Assembly: GCA_013339895.1 (NCBI GenBank)
Contig: JABACO010000141.1
Coordinates: 17,466 to 81,465 of the forward strand
Origin: Ephydatia muelleri
Taxonomy: Eukaryota > Porifera > Demospongiae > Spongillida > Spongillidae
DNA length: 64,000 nt
Direction of reading: 5' to 3'
The translations under genes were made by a program, and so were the position numbers. This document shows positions 1 through 12,453 of the stretch, piece after piece. How positions within the stretch are numbered: the first letter of the stretch is position 1; every line of letters starts with the position of its first letter. Below the pieces are notes generated by a model that was not told where the DNA came from, did no database searches, and worked only from the letters and a program-made list of their open reading frames with translations.

Positions 1-142
1 GATCTGTGGTCATTATTTATTTCATTATTACAATCATTAAATCTGAAGCTTGTAATGCACATGAATTAACTCGGTCAAAGTACGCGTGGAATTACGATTT
101 GGCCTTCTTGCAAGGATGGGGTCTGGCAGAAATTATGATCGT

Positions 143-275
143 ACTGCACAGTTTCATCACCCACTCGATAGAGTGAAGTACATAATGAAAGAGCACTTAC
201 TGACTACTCAGTAAGTGCTCTTTCCTTCACTCTATCGACTGGGTGGGTGGGTGGGTGGTGATGAAACTGTGCAGT
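143..275. repeat. Foldback (hairpin) repeat, about 133 bp
   Basis: The left arm (143-204) and right arm (208-275) are inverted copies: ACTGCACAGTTTCATCACCC at the left is matched by its reverse complement at the right end, and the centre GAAAGAGCACTTACTGA pairs with TCAGTAAGTGCTCTTTC around a 3-nt loop. The right arm has a small GGGT expansion (240-257). It looks like a small foldback or MITE-type element. I could not find a convincing target-site duplication, so the class is open. Confidence 0.75.
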
Positions 276-539
276 ATGTAGAGTATAGCCTTGCATAGAT
301 GGACTCTGCACTCTGTTCATCCATCAGTCATTCTTTGGTTCATACAGATCCAAACTGAGGCATGATCCTCAAGCATGTGCATTTTAATGGGAATACTCTC
401 ATCTCGGAAGGTAGAACGGAAGTTCACAATGAAAGCTGAAACTGATGGCAAGTTCTGTATATAATGGGTTATTAATATGCATGGTTATGCTTGACTGATA
501 CCTAAATCATTGCATCCTGCCTCAGATAAATAGCACTTG

Positions 540-2590
540 CCAAACAATGAAAATGTTTCCTTGAATTTTTTGGTTAGATTTTCAGCTTCCAACAGAAGGG
601 TGGGTGCCTCACTTTGGGCCACTGCAATGATGCATGTGAACAGGGTTTCCATGTTGTTGGGCCGTGAAGGTATGTGAACAAATAAATGTTTGTCATTGTT
701 TTAAAAAAATACCAAGGATGCACAGACATGAGGCTGTTATAGACGTGCCTCAAGTGTCTTGTGCACATGATTTCCACAAATGCACCACCGTGATAGTTGA
801 TGGCAAACCCCAAATGATTGGAGGGCTAATTCAATTGTAAAGCCCTTCTTTTGACGCAAAGCCTTTTTTGACATCTTCTAAATTCTGTCTCTTTTCCTGT
901 TTGGCTTTGGCTATCATAATTGCCGAGTACATTTTCATTTTCATTAACACCTCTAGGTTTTGTTGGGCTGCACCATGATCCACCTTTGCCTTCTTAAGCT
1001 CTTGCAATTTTTGTACAAATGCTGCAAATGAGGGGGACAAAATGCTCTCTCCACTGGGTATTAATGCTGCATTTAGATTGAACTCATGGCAAGCATCTTC
1101 AGTCAGCTTTAGAAATATACCCTGGCTCAATAATGTAAAGCACAGGCAAGCAGACCTATGTAAAATGATGTTATATACATTACCGTTTGTATGCAGTTCA
1201 TGCACGTACTTGTGAGGGATGTAAATCAAAAAAGGATATCAAGATACAGTGATAGGATTCTTTAACCAGTTTAGCATCTCCACAAGAATCCATCAAGCTT
1301 TTGTGACAGACATGGAACGATTGAAGTGAACGAACGTTGCTCAACCCTCTTATAGATTTAGATATCTGCAGCTTGTTCAAGGTTATCAAGCACCACAAGC
1401 AAGGATGTCGACCTAATATGTCATAACATACATAGGACCACTGGGTCCTGACAGGTCATAACATTTAGAGAGAAACTGATAGTCTCCACAACTCCACAAA
1501 TAGAAACACAATCAGAATAGTTCCTAAAATAATGCTAGTATGAAATGTAGCTATTTTGGTATAGCCACCAACCTCCACTTCTAGCCTTCCAAAGCTTCAA
1601 TCTGAGCCTTGTAGTGGTTGAGTGCCACATGCAGGTAATTAGTAATGGTGTCACATGCAGGTAATTTGTAATGGTGTCGCATGCAGGTAATTAGTAATGG
1701 TGTTAAATGCAGGTAATTAGTAATGGTGTTACATGCAGGTAATTAGTAATGGTGTCACATGCAGGTAATTAGTAATGGTGTTACATGCAGGTAATTAGTA
1801 ATGGTGTTACATGCAGGTAATTAGTAATGGTGTCACATGCAGGTAATTAGTAATGGTGTCACATGCAGGTAATTAGTAATGGTGTCGCATGCAGGTAATT
1901 AGTAATGGTGTTACTTGCAGGTAATTAGTAATGGTGTCGCATGCAGGTAATTAGTAATGGTGTTACTTGCCTCTAAATAGGCAAACACACAGGTGTTTTG
2001 AATAGAGTTGGGTGTGGGTGTGTTAACAATTTTAAAATGATTTTCCACCCTTGTCTCTACCCACTTTAACTCAAATTTCTGCTTGTGGAATTCTTCTGTT
2101 GTGCCATATAAGTCTACTACATCTATTAAATACAAGATACTAACATTAGCATTCATTGATTTACATTAAATGTTTACTTGTCATTCTCTTCCAACAGTTC
2201 TAACAACTTTTCTTGGAGATTGGGGATGAACACCTGTGGGGTTCCTCTGATCTCCACTCTTATTAGCAGTTACAAATGAAAAGGGGCAACCTCAGCATCC
2301 ATGGTATCACCAATCAGAGTGCTAGCAGCTTTACCTCACTGAAAAGTGAAATGCCAGATCCCTTCAGCCATCTGTGCATTTAGTTATGTACATTAGTATA
2401 CTGTACGAGTAATGGCTAAACCAACCTTCAAATGATCCTTAATTTATTCCATGGCAGTAGGCTACAAGGTCAGCCTTTATGGCCAAGCCATGCTCTGGTG
2501 GAATTTTAAGTGTTATTCCTGCTTTCTTTAGAAGGTTACTTCTTTCATTTTTACTAAGGCTCCTGATTTCCTCATAAAGAAGCATTGAGA
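540..2590 (-). pseudogene. Degraded transposon-associated gene (Hydra/sponge-type uncharacterised family)
   Basis: Read on the minus strand from high to low coordinates, coding-like blocks appear in one consistent order. About 2590-2430 gives a segment with LLKKAGITLKIPPEHGLAIK. About 2275-2181 gives GTPQVFIPNLQEKLLELLEE with a donor-like AA|GTAAAC. About 2127-1967 gives a segment containing NTPTPNSIQNTCVFAYLEAS. About 1640-1575 gives NYLHVALNHYKAQIEALEG then a stop. 1128-831 gives a segment starting GIFLKLTEDACHEFNLN. About 813-560 gives fragments containing YHGGAF. I recognise this order from memory as a large uncharacterised, transposon-like protein family in Hydra and sponges, so the family call is established knowledge plus inference. 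Stops, frame changes and a 26-bp tandem array inside the coding part mean it is broken. I assign no function. Confidence 0.55.
1624..1972. repeat. 26-bp minisatellite inside a coding relic
   Basis: About 13 tandem copies of a 26-bp unit (GCAGGTAATTAGTAATGGTG plus six variable bases, TTACAT, TCGCAT or similar). On the minus strand one unit corresponds to codons for TITNYLH of the surrounding relic. The relic protein frame enters the array at about 1970 and resumes beyond it at about 1640 as NYLHVALNHYK. Because 26 is not a multiple of 3, each copy changes frame. Confidence 0.9.
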
Positions 2591-2799
2591 TATCATTGCA
2601 TGCAAGTACTTGATGTGACCTTTTCTGTTTTTGGAAACTGTATCATGTTTTCCAGCTGATTTTGCTTACATGATATTTAGACCTTTTGATGCATGCAAGT
2701 GTCACCTGAAGGCTAAAGTATATGAATTCATGCATTATCTGTATACTGAACATTTGAATTCTGGCTTAATGGTACTGGAGCCTGTATGCATTGTGGAGC

Positions 2800-3832
2800 C
2801 ACTGCTGATTGTGGAAACACTGTTGATAGTAGAGACGCTGCTGATTGTGGAGACACTGCTGATTGTGGAGACGCTGCTGATTGTGGAGACACTGCTGATT
2901 GTGGAGACACTGCTGATTGTGGAGACACTGCTGATTGTGGAGACACTGCTGATTGTGGAGACACTGCTGATTGTGGAGACATTGCTGATTGTCGAGACAT
3001 TGCTGATTGTGGAGACACTGCTGATTGTGGAGACACTGCTGATTGTGGAGACACTGCTGATTGTGGAGACACTGCTGATTGTGGAGACACTGCTGATTGT
3101 GGAGACATTGCTGATTGTGGAGACACTGCTGATTGTGGAGACACTGCTGATTGTGGAGACACTGCTGATTGTGGAGACATTGCTGATTGTGGAGACATTG
3201 CTGATTGTGGAGACATTGCTGATTGTGGAGACATTGCTGATTGTGGAGACATTGCTGATTGTGGAGACACTGCTGATTGTGGAGACACTGCTGATTGTGG
3301 AGACACTGCTGATTGTGGAGACATTGCTGATTGTGGAGACACTGCTGATTGTGGAGACACTGCTGATTGTGGAGACACTGCTGATTGTGGAGACACTGCT
3401 GATTGTGGAGACACTGCTGATTGTGGAGACATTGCTGATTGTGGAGACACTGCTGATTGTGGAGACACTGCTGATTGTGGAGACACTGCTGATTGTGGAG
3501 ACACTGCTGATTGTGGAGACAGTGCTGATTGTGGAGACATTGCTGATTGTGGAGACATTGCTGATTGTGGAGACACTGCTGATTGTGGAGACACTGCTGA
3601 TTGTGGAGACATTGCTGATTGTGGAGACACTGCTGATTGTGGAGACACTGCTGATTGTGGAGACAGTGCTTATTGCGAAGACACTGCTGATTGTGGAGAC
3701 ACTGCTGATTGTGGAGACACTGCTGATTGTGGAGACACTGCTGATTGTGGAGACACTGCTGATTGTGGAGACACTGCTGATTGTGGAGACACTGCTTATT
3801 GCGAAGACACTGCTGATTGTGGAGACACTGGT
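2800..3832. repeat. 18-bp minisatellite, about 57 copies
   Basis: Uninterrupted tandem copies of CTGATTGTGGAGACACTG (18 bp), with common variants ATTG for ACTG and rarer GTCGAG and TATTGCGAAGAC units. Because the unit is a multiple of 3 and lacks stops in several frames, long repeat-only open frames exist on both strands: an LLIVET hexamer and a DTADCG hexamer on plus, an SPQSAV hexamer on minus. I see no domain, splice context or conserved flank that would make any of them a gene. Confidence 0.95.
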
Positions 3833-4139
3833 GTCTGTGGAACCTGCAATGTCCTGTTCACACCAGTAGTTGTACTACTCTGGTAAGATCAGGCCCTTAT
3901 GTCTCCATTGTAAGAGCCACTGTGCAATAATGTGTAATTGAGCAGACTAAAGTACATTCCAGGAGCTCGCTTAATAGAAGTGATTGTCAATGAAGTATTG
4001 CAGCACATGCATGGACACTGCAGGCCATCATTTTCTACCAAGTGCCATGCAAGACAGTCAGTGCATGCAATGGCCTCACCGAATTGGCCTGTACAGGATG
4101 CCACAACAGATAGAGCATTTCAACTTGTTCAGTACTGAT

Positions 4140-5214
4140 TAGGGTGTGTAACCTCCCCTGCATAATGAAAATCGATTTTTCCGAATACTTTTAAAACACT
4201 AATCGATTTTTCAGGTTTTTGTGGACTTGAAAATCGATTTTTCCGAATAGGTTTTGCCAAATTTCCTGCCGAATACCTCGGTTATTCAGGTTATGGTGCT
4301 TGTGGAGTGCACACTGAGAAGATAATTTATGTCTGCACAGAAATCCACCTGGTTTCGCACCCAAACTAGAGCTATTCATGTCAGTTGAAAATACAGAGGC
4401 ACAAAGGTCTACACTCTACAGTAGCATGTGTTTGCCTAAAAGAGTTTAATAAATTGTAGATATTTACCATGCACTTGTAAATATCAATAGTAATGTAAAC
4501 CTAACCATCCAACACTAACCACTGAGACCAGACATCACCATTAAAAACTCACAACACATCAACTACAATTACGTACTTCACTTACAATCATCCAACAACA
4601 CTCCATTCACGTTCTCGCTAAATGCATATGAAATTTCCCATTAGTACGATTGCGTAATGCTCCCTAATTCTTCCACATACTCAACAGAGCGCGCATACTT
4701 ACTTGAAGTGGGTGAGAAATCTGTCATTCTATTTCACTCGCTAGCTTAATACTCAGATATGTTCACTTCGTACCACTGTACAATAAAACAATGCAATACT
4801 AGTACAGGTACATAAATTTATTGCTACTACATATAATCACAACTCGTGGCATATACTAATGAACTTTTACTTACTTGAAGACGACATTACGCTGTATGTT
4901 TTGTATCCCCAATTGATGCACATTAAATATTTTGTCTATCTATCAAATTCTTAATAGCGTCCCCCACATTGCATGTATGTAATTTTCAATTGAAAATCAT
5001 ATCCGGATATCTGTATAAAAAGGTATTCGAATAATGGGCGAATTGTCGATGCTGACGACGAATACCTAAGTACCTCCAAATGGAGAAACATAAACCGGTT
5101 ATTCTGAATAGATAAAATTTACTAATCGATTTTTCCGAATAATGCTAAATTGCTATTCGAACGGATAGGTTTTTGCGAATATCCGAATAACCTGATAACC
5201 GGTTACACACCCTA
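4140..5214. mobile_element. Non-autonomous hAT-type DNA transposon, 1075 bp
   Basis: The ends are inverted: TAGGGTGTGTAACC at 4140 and GGTTACACACCCTA ending at 5214. The flanks are a perfect 8-bp direct repeat, GTACTGAT, at 4132-4139 and 5215-5222. An 8-bp duplication and TAGGG-type ends are typical of the hAT superfamily. The interior is AT-rich and carries many AATCGATTTTTCCGAATA and ATAACCGGTTA-like subterminal repeats. I see no transposase frame, so it needs a partner enzyme in trans. The short flanking stretches 3890-4131 and 5223-6600 hold no gene that I can support. Confidence 0.9.
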
Positions 5215-6607
5215 GTACTGATTGTGATTGTCCAGTTGCTAGCTGTGTATCAATTTGTGTGTTGTCAGTGCATGGTGCAAGACATTGTAAATGCAATTTA
5301 TAATTAATGGGATTAGCACTAAGTGGTTGACCAAACTGTTTGATACCTTAGGCTGGGTCTTCCACCACTAATATTGGCTCTAAAATGATCACATACCTGC
5401 ATTGCATTGCATGCCAGATTACAAGCATTATTTATTCTTACCTTGCATTGATCACTTCATACCCATTTGAATAGATTGCTCTCGAAGGGACGCAGGTGAT
5501 TTAATTTGCATGCTTGCAAAACGACTTTGGGTGTACCTGCACTTCGTCCCATGTTACATCAAGCTCAAAACTTGAATTCACAAACTTAGAACAGTCAGAG
5601 AACTTTCTTTTGTCATCGCATGGGAAACAGTCATCTGCGAAAACACAAATTATTCAAATATAATTCAAACTATTTGCATGGGTTTAAGAACTGCGTCGAT
5701 TATAACAGAGCCACTCTGAAACCAACCTTGATGTATGGCACAACGACACAAGAATGTTATATTGTTTAATATGTTCTTGGAAGAACTTTCCCACACGAGC
5801 ACTAGAAATCGAACAACCGACGTGGGTGTATTCGCATTGATTGCACGATGTGCCTATATATTTTGCAACATATATTTGGCAGAGATGTGTACAGGAGGAG
5901 TGTGTGTACGTCACGGCTGGTCTCATTGTATAACTGCTTTAGATCCAGTTTAGCAAAAAATAGTTTCGAACAAAGCTTCATAGTTTTAATGCGCTTAATG
6001 ACGCCATTATTCCCGTACCTTGATCTATTTATACTCATAGTGACAGACTTGATCATCTATGCATACAATAAACAATTACAGTAATTAACTGGAACTGGGT
6101 CTGGGGCCGAGACTACCAGATGTCTGACGTTCATTGCACCTTGCCGCACTGCAAGGTGTGAAGAAGATCATAAAGGAAGTGTAGGCACCTAACACCATTA
6201 TCACGGCCATCCAAGGAAAGGGAGTGCAGAAGAAAACCACGCAGAAGTCTTAGGAAACAAGTGACATCTGAATTCGCTCTTTCGTTTACAAATCGGCTGT
6301 GCATGCTTGGTTGAGTGCGTTTTTGTATAGAAGTCGCTAATAAAAAGTTGGCTTCATTTCCTTTCCTCGGTATTGGTTTGAAGCCTCTGCTTCAACCTAC
6401 TCTCTGATAAGCCCACTGTTCTCTGACAGCGGATAATTTATTGGCAGCAGCAAGGCAAAAGCAGTGATTTCTTTTCAAAAAAAAAAGTAATCGCCGTCGA
6501 AGTGAGCAGATTAAATTGCACACGGAACTATGACGACTACGTTTGCCGCATGTATATGTACACATGCGTAGCACACGAACGACGGTAATCTCTCGTATAC
6601 TATTGCA

Positions 6608-6614
6608 TATAAAA
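6608..6614 (+). promoter_or_regulatory. Candidate TATA box of the ATP7 gene
   Basis: TATAAAA lies 49 bp upstream of the chosen ATG at 6663, so transcription would start near 6638, downstream of the in-frame ATG at 6543. This is part of the reason for choosing 6663. The functional assignment is inference from position only. Confidence 0.45.
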
Positions 6615-6662
6615 CGCCTCGGAGTGCACCAAAAGCACAAGTACTTGAATTTGGCAACAATT

Positions 6663-9600
6663 ATGGAGAAGGCGCGACTAGGCAGTACGGACACCGTTAC
6701 CGTTGGTGTGGAGGGGATGGTGTGCAAGTCATGTGTGAACAACATCGAAGGCAATGTTGGGAAGATGAACGGTGTGATCTCAGTAAAGGTCTCGCTGGAA
6801 GAAAAGAAGGCGGTCGTGGAGTATGAACCTTCCAAGGTCACTCCTCGGCAGCTGTGCACTGCAATAGAGGACCTTGGCTTCGAAGCAAAGTTGGGGTCAG
6901 GCCAGAACAAAAGAATAGTGGCTGGTCGGTTGAATATTGGAATTGAAGGGATGACTTGTCACTCGTGTGTTAGTTTGATCGAGTCAACGGTCAGAGAGCT
7001 TGCAGGAGTGGTCAAAGTTACAGTTTCCCTAGCCAAGAAGGAGGCGGAGGTTGAATACGACGAAACCCTACTTCGGCGAGAGGATCTGACTGATGCTATA
7101 AACGACACTGGATTTACCGTCACTTACGTTACTGGTGAGATGTCTTTTATTAGCATGGATGGTTTTTTTTGTTTTTTTTTGTTTTTTTTGGTGGTAGGTT
7201 CCATAGTATGAAGTAATAACATTAAGGCATGAAAAGAGAGATCTATAGACGTGCGGCTGTTGTTTACTGTCTTTGCAGATCATCCACTTTACGTCGAGCA
7301 AAAGGCAAGGTCTGGTCTAGTGAACGCGTTTAAGCGATCCACCGGAAAGACCAAGCGCGCAGTACGGAGCGGAAAGTATGCGGCAAGGTATGATGTGAAG
7401 GGAAGGAGGCTATTTGGAAGCAAAGACGATGCCAAAAATGCGATGCCCAAGAAAAAAAAGAAGGTACAAAATAATGGCCGATGCGAAACACATGTAATAA
7501 GCGATATCGTATCATAAAATTTCTCTCAGTCCCTATCCGCAGTGGAAATGATGGAACCTATTCGAATGTCTGAAGTAAAAGAACGTAAGACGGCCCACAT
7601 GAAAATATCAGGAATGAGTTGTTCTTCGTGTGTTTCAAAAATCGAGAGACACATGGCTAAACAACGAGGTAATGGTCCAATGTCCACTCACCCTATCTCA
7701 ACCACACCCCTATTTGAATACCATAGGAGTGCTGTCTGTGGTAGTGGCACTCCTCTCAGAGAAGGCAGAGATTGTGTACAATCCTGATGAAACAGACACA
7801 GAGGCTTTAGCAGCTGAGGTGAAGGACTTGGGTTTTGGTGTGGAGATCTTGGAGGAGTCAGAAGCACAGCAAGGGAAGCTCAATGTCATGGTGAGGGAAG
7901 TCTACACAGTGCTGTCACATGGCTAGATGGTTTTGTGCTAACAGATCGGGGGGATGACCTGTGCTTCGTGTGTCAATAACATTGAAACTGCACTGATGTC
8001 ACATAAAGGAGTGCAGAAGGCAGTTGTTGCTCTGTCCACATGTAAAGGTTATATCGAATATGATCCTTCTGTGATTGGGCCACGAGACATCATCAAGGCC
8101 ATTCAGGTGAGCTGAGGAGGCATTGAGGTTCTGGGCACATAGTATCTGCTGACCAGTCCTTCCACATAATCTACCCATGTGATGGGTGTGGGTGGGACAG
8201 CAGTATAAACATGAGTACAACCAGCTTCCACAGCGATGCATATACACAGGCATATACACATGCAGCAATTCCGTCAATAGTCACAGTGTATGTAGCTGTC
8301 ATCCCCCACACACCCTGTGTGGAGTACACATCATAGCCTTGCAATGAATCAGAGATAATCTCTTAATGAATGCTCAACTCTTGTCATCTAAAGATCTGTG
8401 TGACATTCCATTACCTGCTGGGGTGCTAGAAGTTGGGTAGCATCCTGACTTTGTAGTTAGCATGTGTTCTGAGTTAGAATAATGAATTCTCTACCTTTGT
8501 GGACACACCCACAGGACATGGGGTATTCTGCAGAGCTGGCTTCAAAGAATTCGGATGATCCACGAGAAGCACACGCCCGTTCCAAGAGGAAGTGGCTGTT
8601 TGCCTTCCTTATATCCCTCATCTTTGGTGTACCCACTATGATAATCATGTTTGTGCCACCTGAACTCATGTCACCCACAAAAGATTTCGACCTCAAAGAA
8701 CTATTGCTTTCCTTTTTGCCTCAATAATTCAGGTGAATATAACAATCTGTATGTGTCAGTATGTTTGTTTGTGAGCATGTGTGCGTTGTATGGGTGGGTG
8801 GTTGAAAAAGGGATGGTTGGAAGATTGTAGGAACTGTAACTTGGAATTCATACCCTACTTCATTATACGAGGCAGGTTTGCTTTAAAGTATCTGCTATGT
8901 TGTAGTGTTGCATTCAAAGTCATACTTGGTCTTTGGTAATAACCGATCCATTCCCATCTGTAGTTTGGTGCAGGTTGGCTTTTCTATTGGTCTGCATACA
9001 AATCTATAAGGCATTGCTCTGCTAATATGGATGTCCTTATCACCTTGGCAACCACAATTGCCTACTTCTATTCTGTGAGTTTCACTATCACCTTGTTGCA
9101 AATATTATGCATTTGTTGATTTGCACAGCTGGTTGCCATGGTCTACACTCTTGTATTTCGTGCTACTGGAAGTCGGATGACACCATTCTTTGAAGCCATA
9201 CCAGCACTGTTGGTTTTTGTATCATTAGGACGATGGCTTGAGCATGTTGCCAAGGTAACAAAATGATCTGCGCAGAATAGTACATAATGCAATTTAATGT
9301 ACCAGGGAAGAACATCAGATGCATTAGCAAAGCTGGTATCCCTTCAAGCAACTGTTGCTCGACTAGTGACTTTAGGCAAAGATGGAGGAATTGAAAGGTG
9401 AGCGTACTGCAAGCACAGTGCTTTATGCTTTGATGCCATGACGACCTCTGTAGTGAGGAGTTGATTGCAGTAGAACTGGTCCAGAAGAACGACAAGATCA
9501 AAGTTGTCCCGGGAGAGAAGGTTCCAGTGGATGGAATAATCCTAACAGGGAGCTCGACCATTGATGAGTCCATCATCACAGGTGAAGCACTCCCAGTTAG

Positions 9601-12453
9601 TAAAAACCCAGGAGATGCAGTGATTGGAGGATCTTTGAACCAAAATGGAGTCCTGCTGATTGAAGCCACACATGTTGGATCTGACGCGATGTTGGCACAG
9701 ATAGTGAAACTAGTGGAGGAGGCGCAGACGTCAAAGGTGGGCGTGATAAAGAGTGGGGAGATGCGGGGGTAATCTGTGCTATTCGAGCATGGTAGATGCA
9801 ACAAAAAACTATAAGATATTATTTGTCAACAGCTCATTAGGCTTAATAATCCACAGGCTTAATAATCCACTGGCTTAATAATCCACTGGGCAGTACACAT
9901 TGCAATGAGAATGCAATCATTCTTATTTATCATTGCAGGCTCCAATCCAACGAATCGCAGACATGGTAGCTGGTTATTTTGTGCCAGGGATCATTGTGTT
10001 GTCCTCTGTTACATTTGTTAGCTGGCTGATTGCATGGCAGGTCAGCAAGTCATTGAACCCTGCTTTGGAGGTGAGATAGGCTGCCAGGTTGTGGTGTAAG
10101 GATCCACAATAATATTCAACCTGGTATGTGATGCATAATCTTTCTATTTCAGAGTAACTGCTCAAACTACAGCTCCTCGTTCACAAGACTTGGGTACACT
10201 CCTCCACAGTATATGTATTGCGGAGGAATTACAATTGTTTTCAAAAAGGCCATTTCAGTTCTCCTAATTGCTTGCCCTTGCGCATTGGGGTTGGCCACAC
10301 CCACTGCTGTGATGGTGGGCACTGGTATGGGTGCAATAAATGGAATATTAATCAAAGGAGGAGAGCCATTGGAAGCCACCCACAAGGTATAGGCCTGCAG
10401 TTCGCAGCTGCTCATTGTAAAATGGGTCATGTACCCTATAGCATGGAATTCATGCTGTGTTCATATCTATTGTGCCTCTGTTAGGTGCGTGCAGTGATTT
10501 TTGACAAGACTGGTACTTTAACCCATGGGAAGCCAGATGTCACCAAGGTTCTGCTTTTTGTGGCAGAGAGTGTGTGTCCACACACCCTATTTCTGGCCAT
10601 TGTGGGATTGGCTGAAAGCAACAGTGAACACCCTCTGGGTACGGCTGTCACAAACTATGCAAAAAGGGTAAGTGTAATTATGTAGTGCAAAATACCATTC
10701 AATAGCTAATTACCCTGCAGATATTGGGAGATGTGATATCTGGTATGTCAGCTGACTTTGAAGCTATTCCGGGAAAGGGTCTGCAGTGCTCAGTGCAGGG
10801 GGTAGAGGGTTATATGGAGCAAGCACCAATGACATCAGAGATTACAAGACATCTGTATTACACACCAAGTACCAGTTTGATGACCTCTGGGGACCAGACA
10901 AGTGTAGGTCAGCCTTCAAGAGTCTACAAGGTGAGGGAATTAACTTTCATCACTAGCTCATTGTGTGGTTTTACTGTACTCAGGTTCTAATAGGAAACAG
11001 GGACTGGATGCAGGCTAATGGACTAACTGTGACAGATGAGGTGGAAGTTGATGTCCAGACATTTGAGCAGATGGGACAAACTGTTGTGCTCTGTGCAATT
11101 GATGGTGTGTACATGAAACACTAACAACAGAAGGGATAGTCAGCTTTGCATGAAGCTGAAGAATGTTATTACTGAGCATGAATTTTGTGTGCTAAGCTGG
11201 TCTACATGCTGTGTTAGGTTGCTTATCCACACATGTATTGAGCTGGCATGAATGGTTCACACTAGAAAATATATATCACTGATACCATTATGGCCTGTGT
11301 GCTATATACTATTCTATGGTTAATGCCTTTGCAGGTATCCTTGTTGGAGCAATTGCTATTGCAGACACAGTGAAGGAAGAAGCAGCTTTAGCCGTTCAAG
11401 CATTGCATGACAGTGGGCTTACTGTGATCCTGCTTACTGGAGACAACAGGCGAACTGCTAAAGCAATTGCTGAACAAGTAAGCCACACATCAATTAAAAG
11501 AGGTCTTTCTTAGAGAACAGTGTACAGGAGACAATGGATGCAATGTACTGAACCAAATGATTGACTATAGCAAAGTGCAATACTCTTGCAAGCTTTTAAC
11601 ATCAGCACATAAAAAATTAAAACACAAAAAAGTATTCATATTTATTGTTCTAGGTGGGCATTTGTTCAGATAATGTCTATGCAGAAGTCCTTCCATCCCA
11701 CAAAAAGAACATGGTGGTCAGACTACAGGAGCAGGGTCTTAAGGTATGTGCACCACACCATATCACGGCATCATTACCCCATCTCTTGTCCTCCATAAAG
11801 GTTGCAATGGTTGGGGATGGCATTAATGACTCACCAGCTTTGGCCCAGGCTGATGTTGGGATAGCTATTGGAACAGGGACAGATGTGGCTGTGGAAGCTG
11901 CTGATATAGTGTTGGTCAAGGTATTATGTTGCCTTGTTGTCAAGTTATGAGTGCATGTATTCATACACTCGCTCTCTCAATTTCTAAGGATGACCTGCTG
12001 GACGTTGTCACAGCAATTGACCTTTCAAAGCAGACTGTTAGAAGAATTCGAATCAATTTCATGTGGGCAGTGATCTACAATCTGGTGGGAATTCCCTTAG
12101 CAGCTGGAATATTTGCTCCTCTTGGACTATCTCTTGAACCTTGGATGAGCAGCCTTGCAATGGCATTTAGCTCTGTCTCTGTGGTATGCAGCTCTCTGCT
12201 TCTCAGATGGTATGTACTATTATGCTGTTCAATTGTTTGTATTTTAAAATAAAGTTAAACTCATTCTTCTTCTAACAGCTATCGTAAGCCAAGTTTCGAT
12301 CATCTTGTACATCCTACACACTCAACGAAAGACGGAAGTAACAGCACGCAGCTCAGCACATATTCTGTACATAATGTTTTCAAGCCTGCAGACAAAGATG
12401 GCTATGAGAGACTGCTTGACGATTCTATGTCTCCTAACACTCCAAACAACTGA
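6663..12453 (+). CDS. ATP7: Copper-transporting P1B-type ATPase (ATP7A/ATP7B homologue), 20 exons
   Basis: Pumps Cu(I) across membranes (trans-Golgi or vesicle) using ATP. Exons: 6663-7134, 7279-7463, 7543-7678, 7727-7890, 7945-8106, 8515-8732, 8964-9074, 9129-9254, 9306-9397, 9454-9736, 9939-10070, 10153-10386, 10485-10667, 10721-10930, 10984-11104, 11335-11477, 11654-11743, 11801-11920, 11989-12209, 12279-12453; about 1192 aa. Four N-terminal metal-binding domains carry GMVCKSC (aa 18-24), GMTCHSC, GMSCSSC and GMTCASC. Then follow the TGE actuator motif (near aa 600), the CPC copper site (near 733), phosphorylated DKTGT (near 778), SEHPL (near 817), [10 protein letters not shown] (near 1025) and a C-tail dileucine (YERLLDD). 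All phases agree except exon 6: it is 218 nt, one base short of the 219 that the flanking phase-0 introns require, and the frame shifts between the codons for SPTKDFDL and AFLFASIIQ (about 8675-8715). Exon 2 encodes a strongly basic linker. I prefer ATG 6663 to the in-frame 6543 because of the TATA box and homologue length. Confidence 0.95.

Noticed and set aside
2631..3886. Long plus and minus frames of 306-412 aa
   Set aside because: They consist almost wholly of one hexapeptide repeated in three frames of an 18-bp minisatellite; no domain or splice context supports translation.
6543..6662. Upstream in-frame ATG for ATP7 at 6543
   Set aside because: It lies before the TATA-like box, the extra 40 residues resemble no ATP7 N-terminus, and the ATG at 6663 directly precedes the first metal-binding domain.
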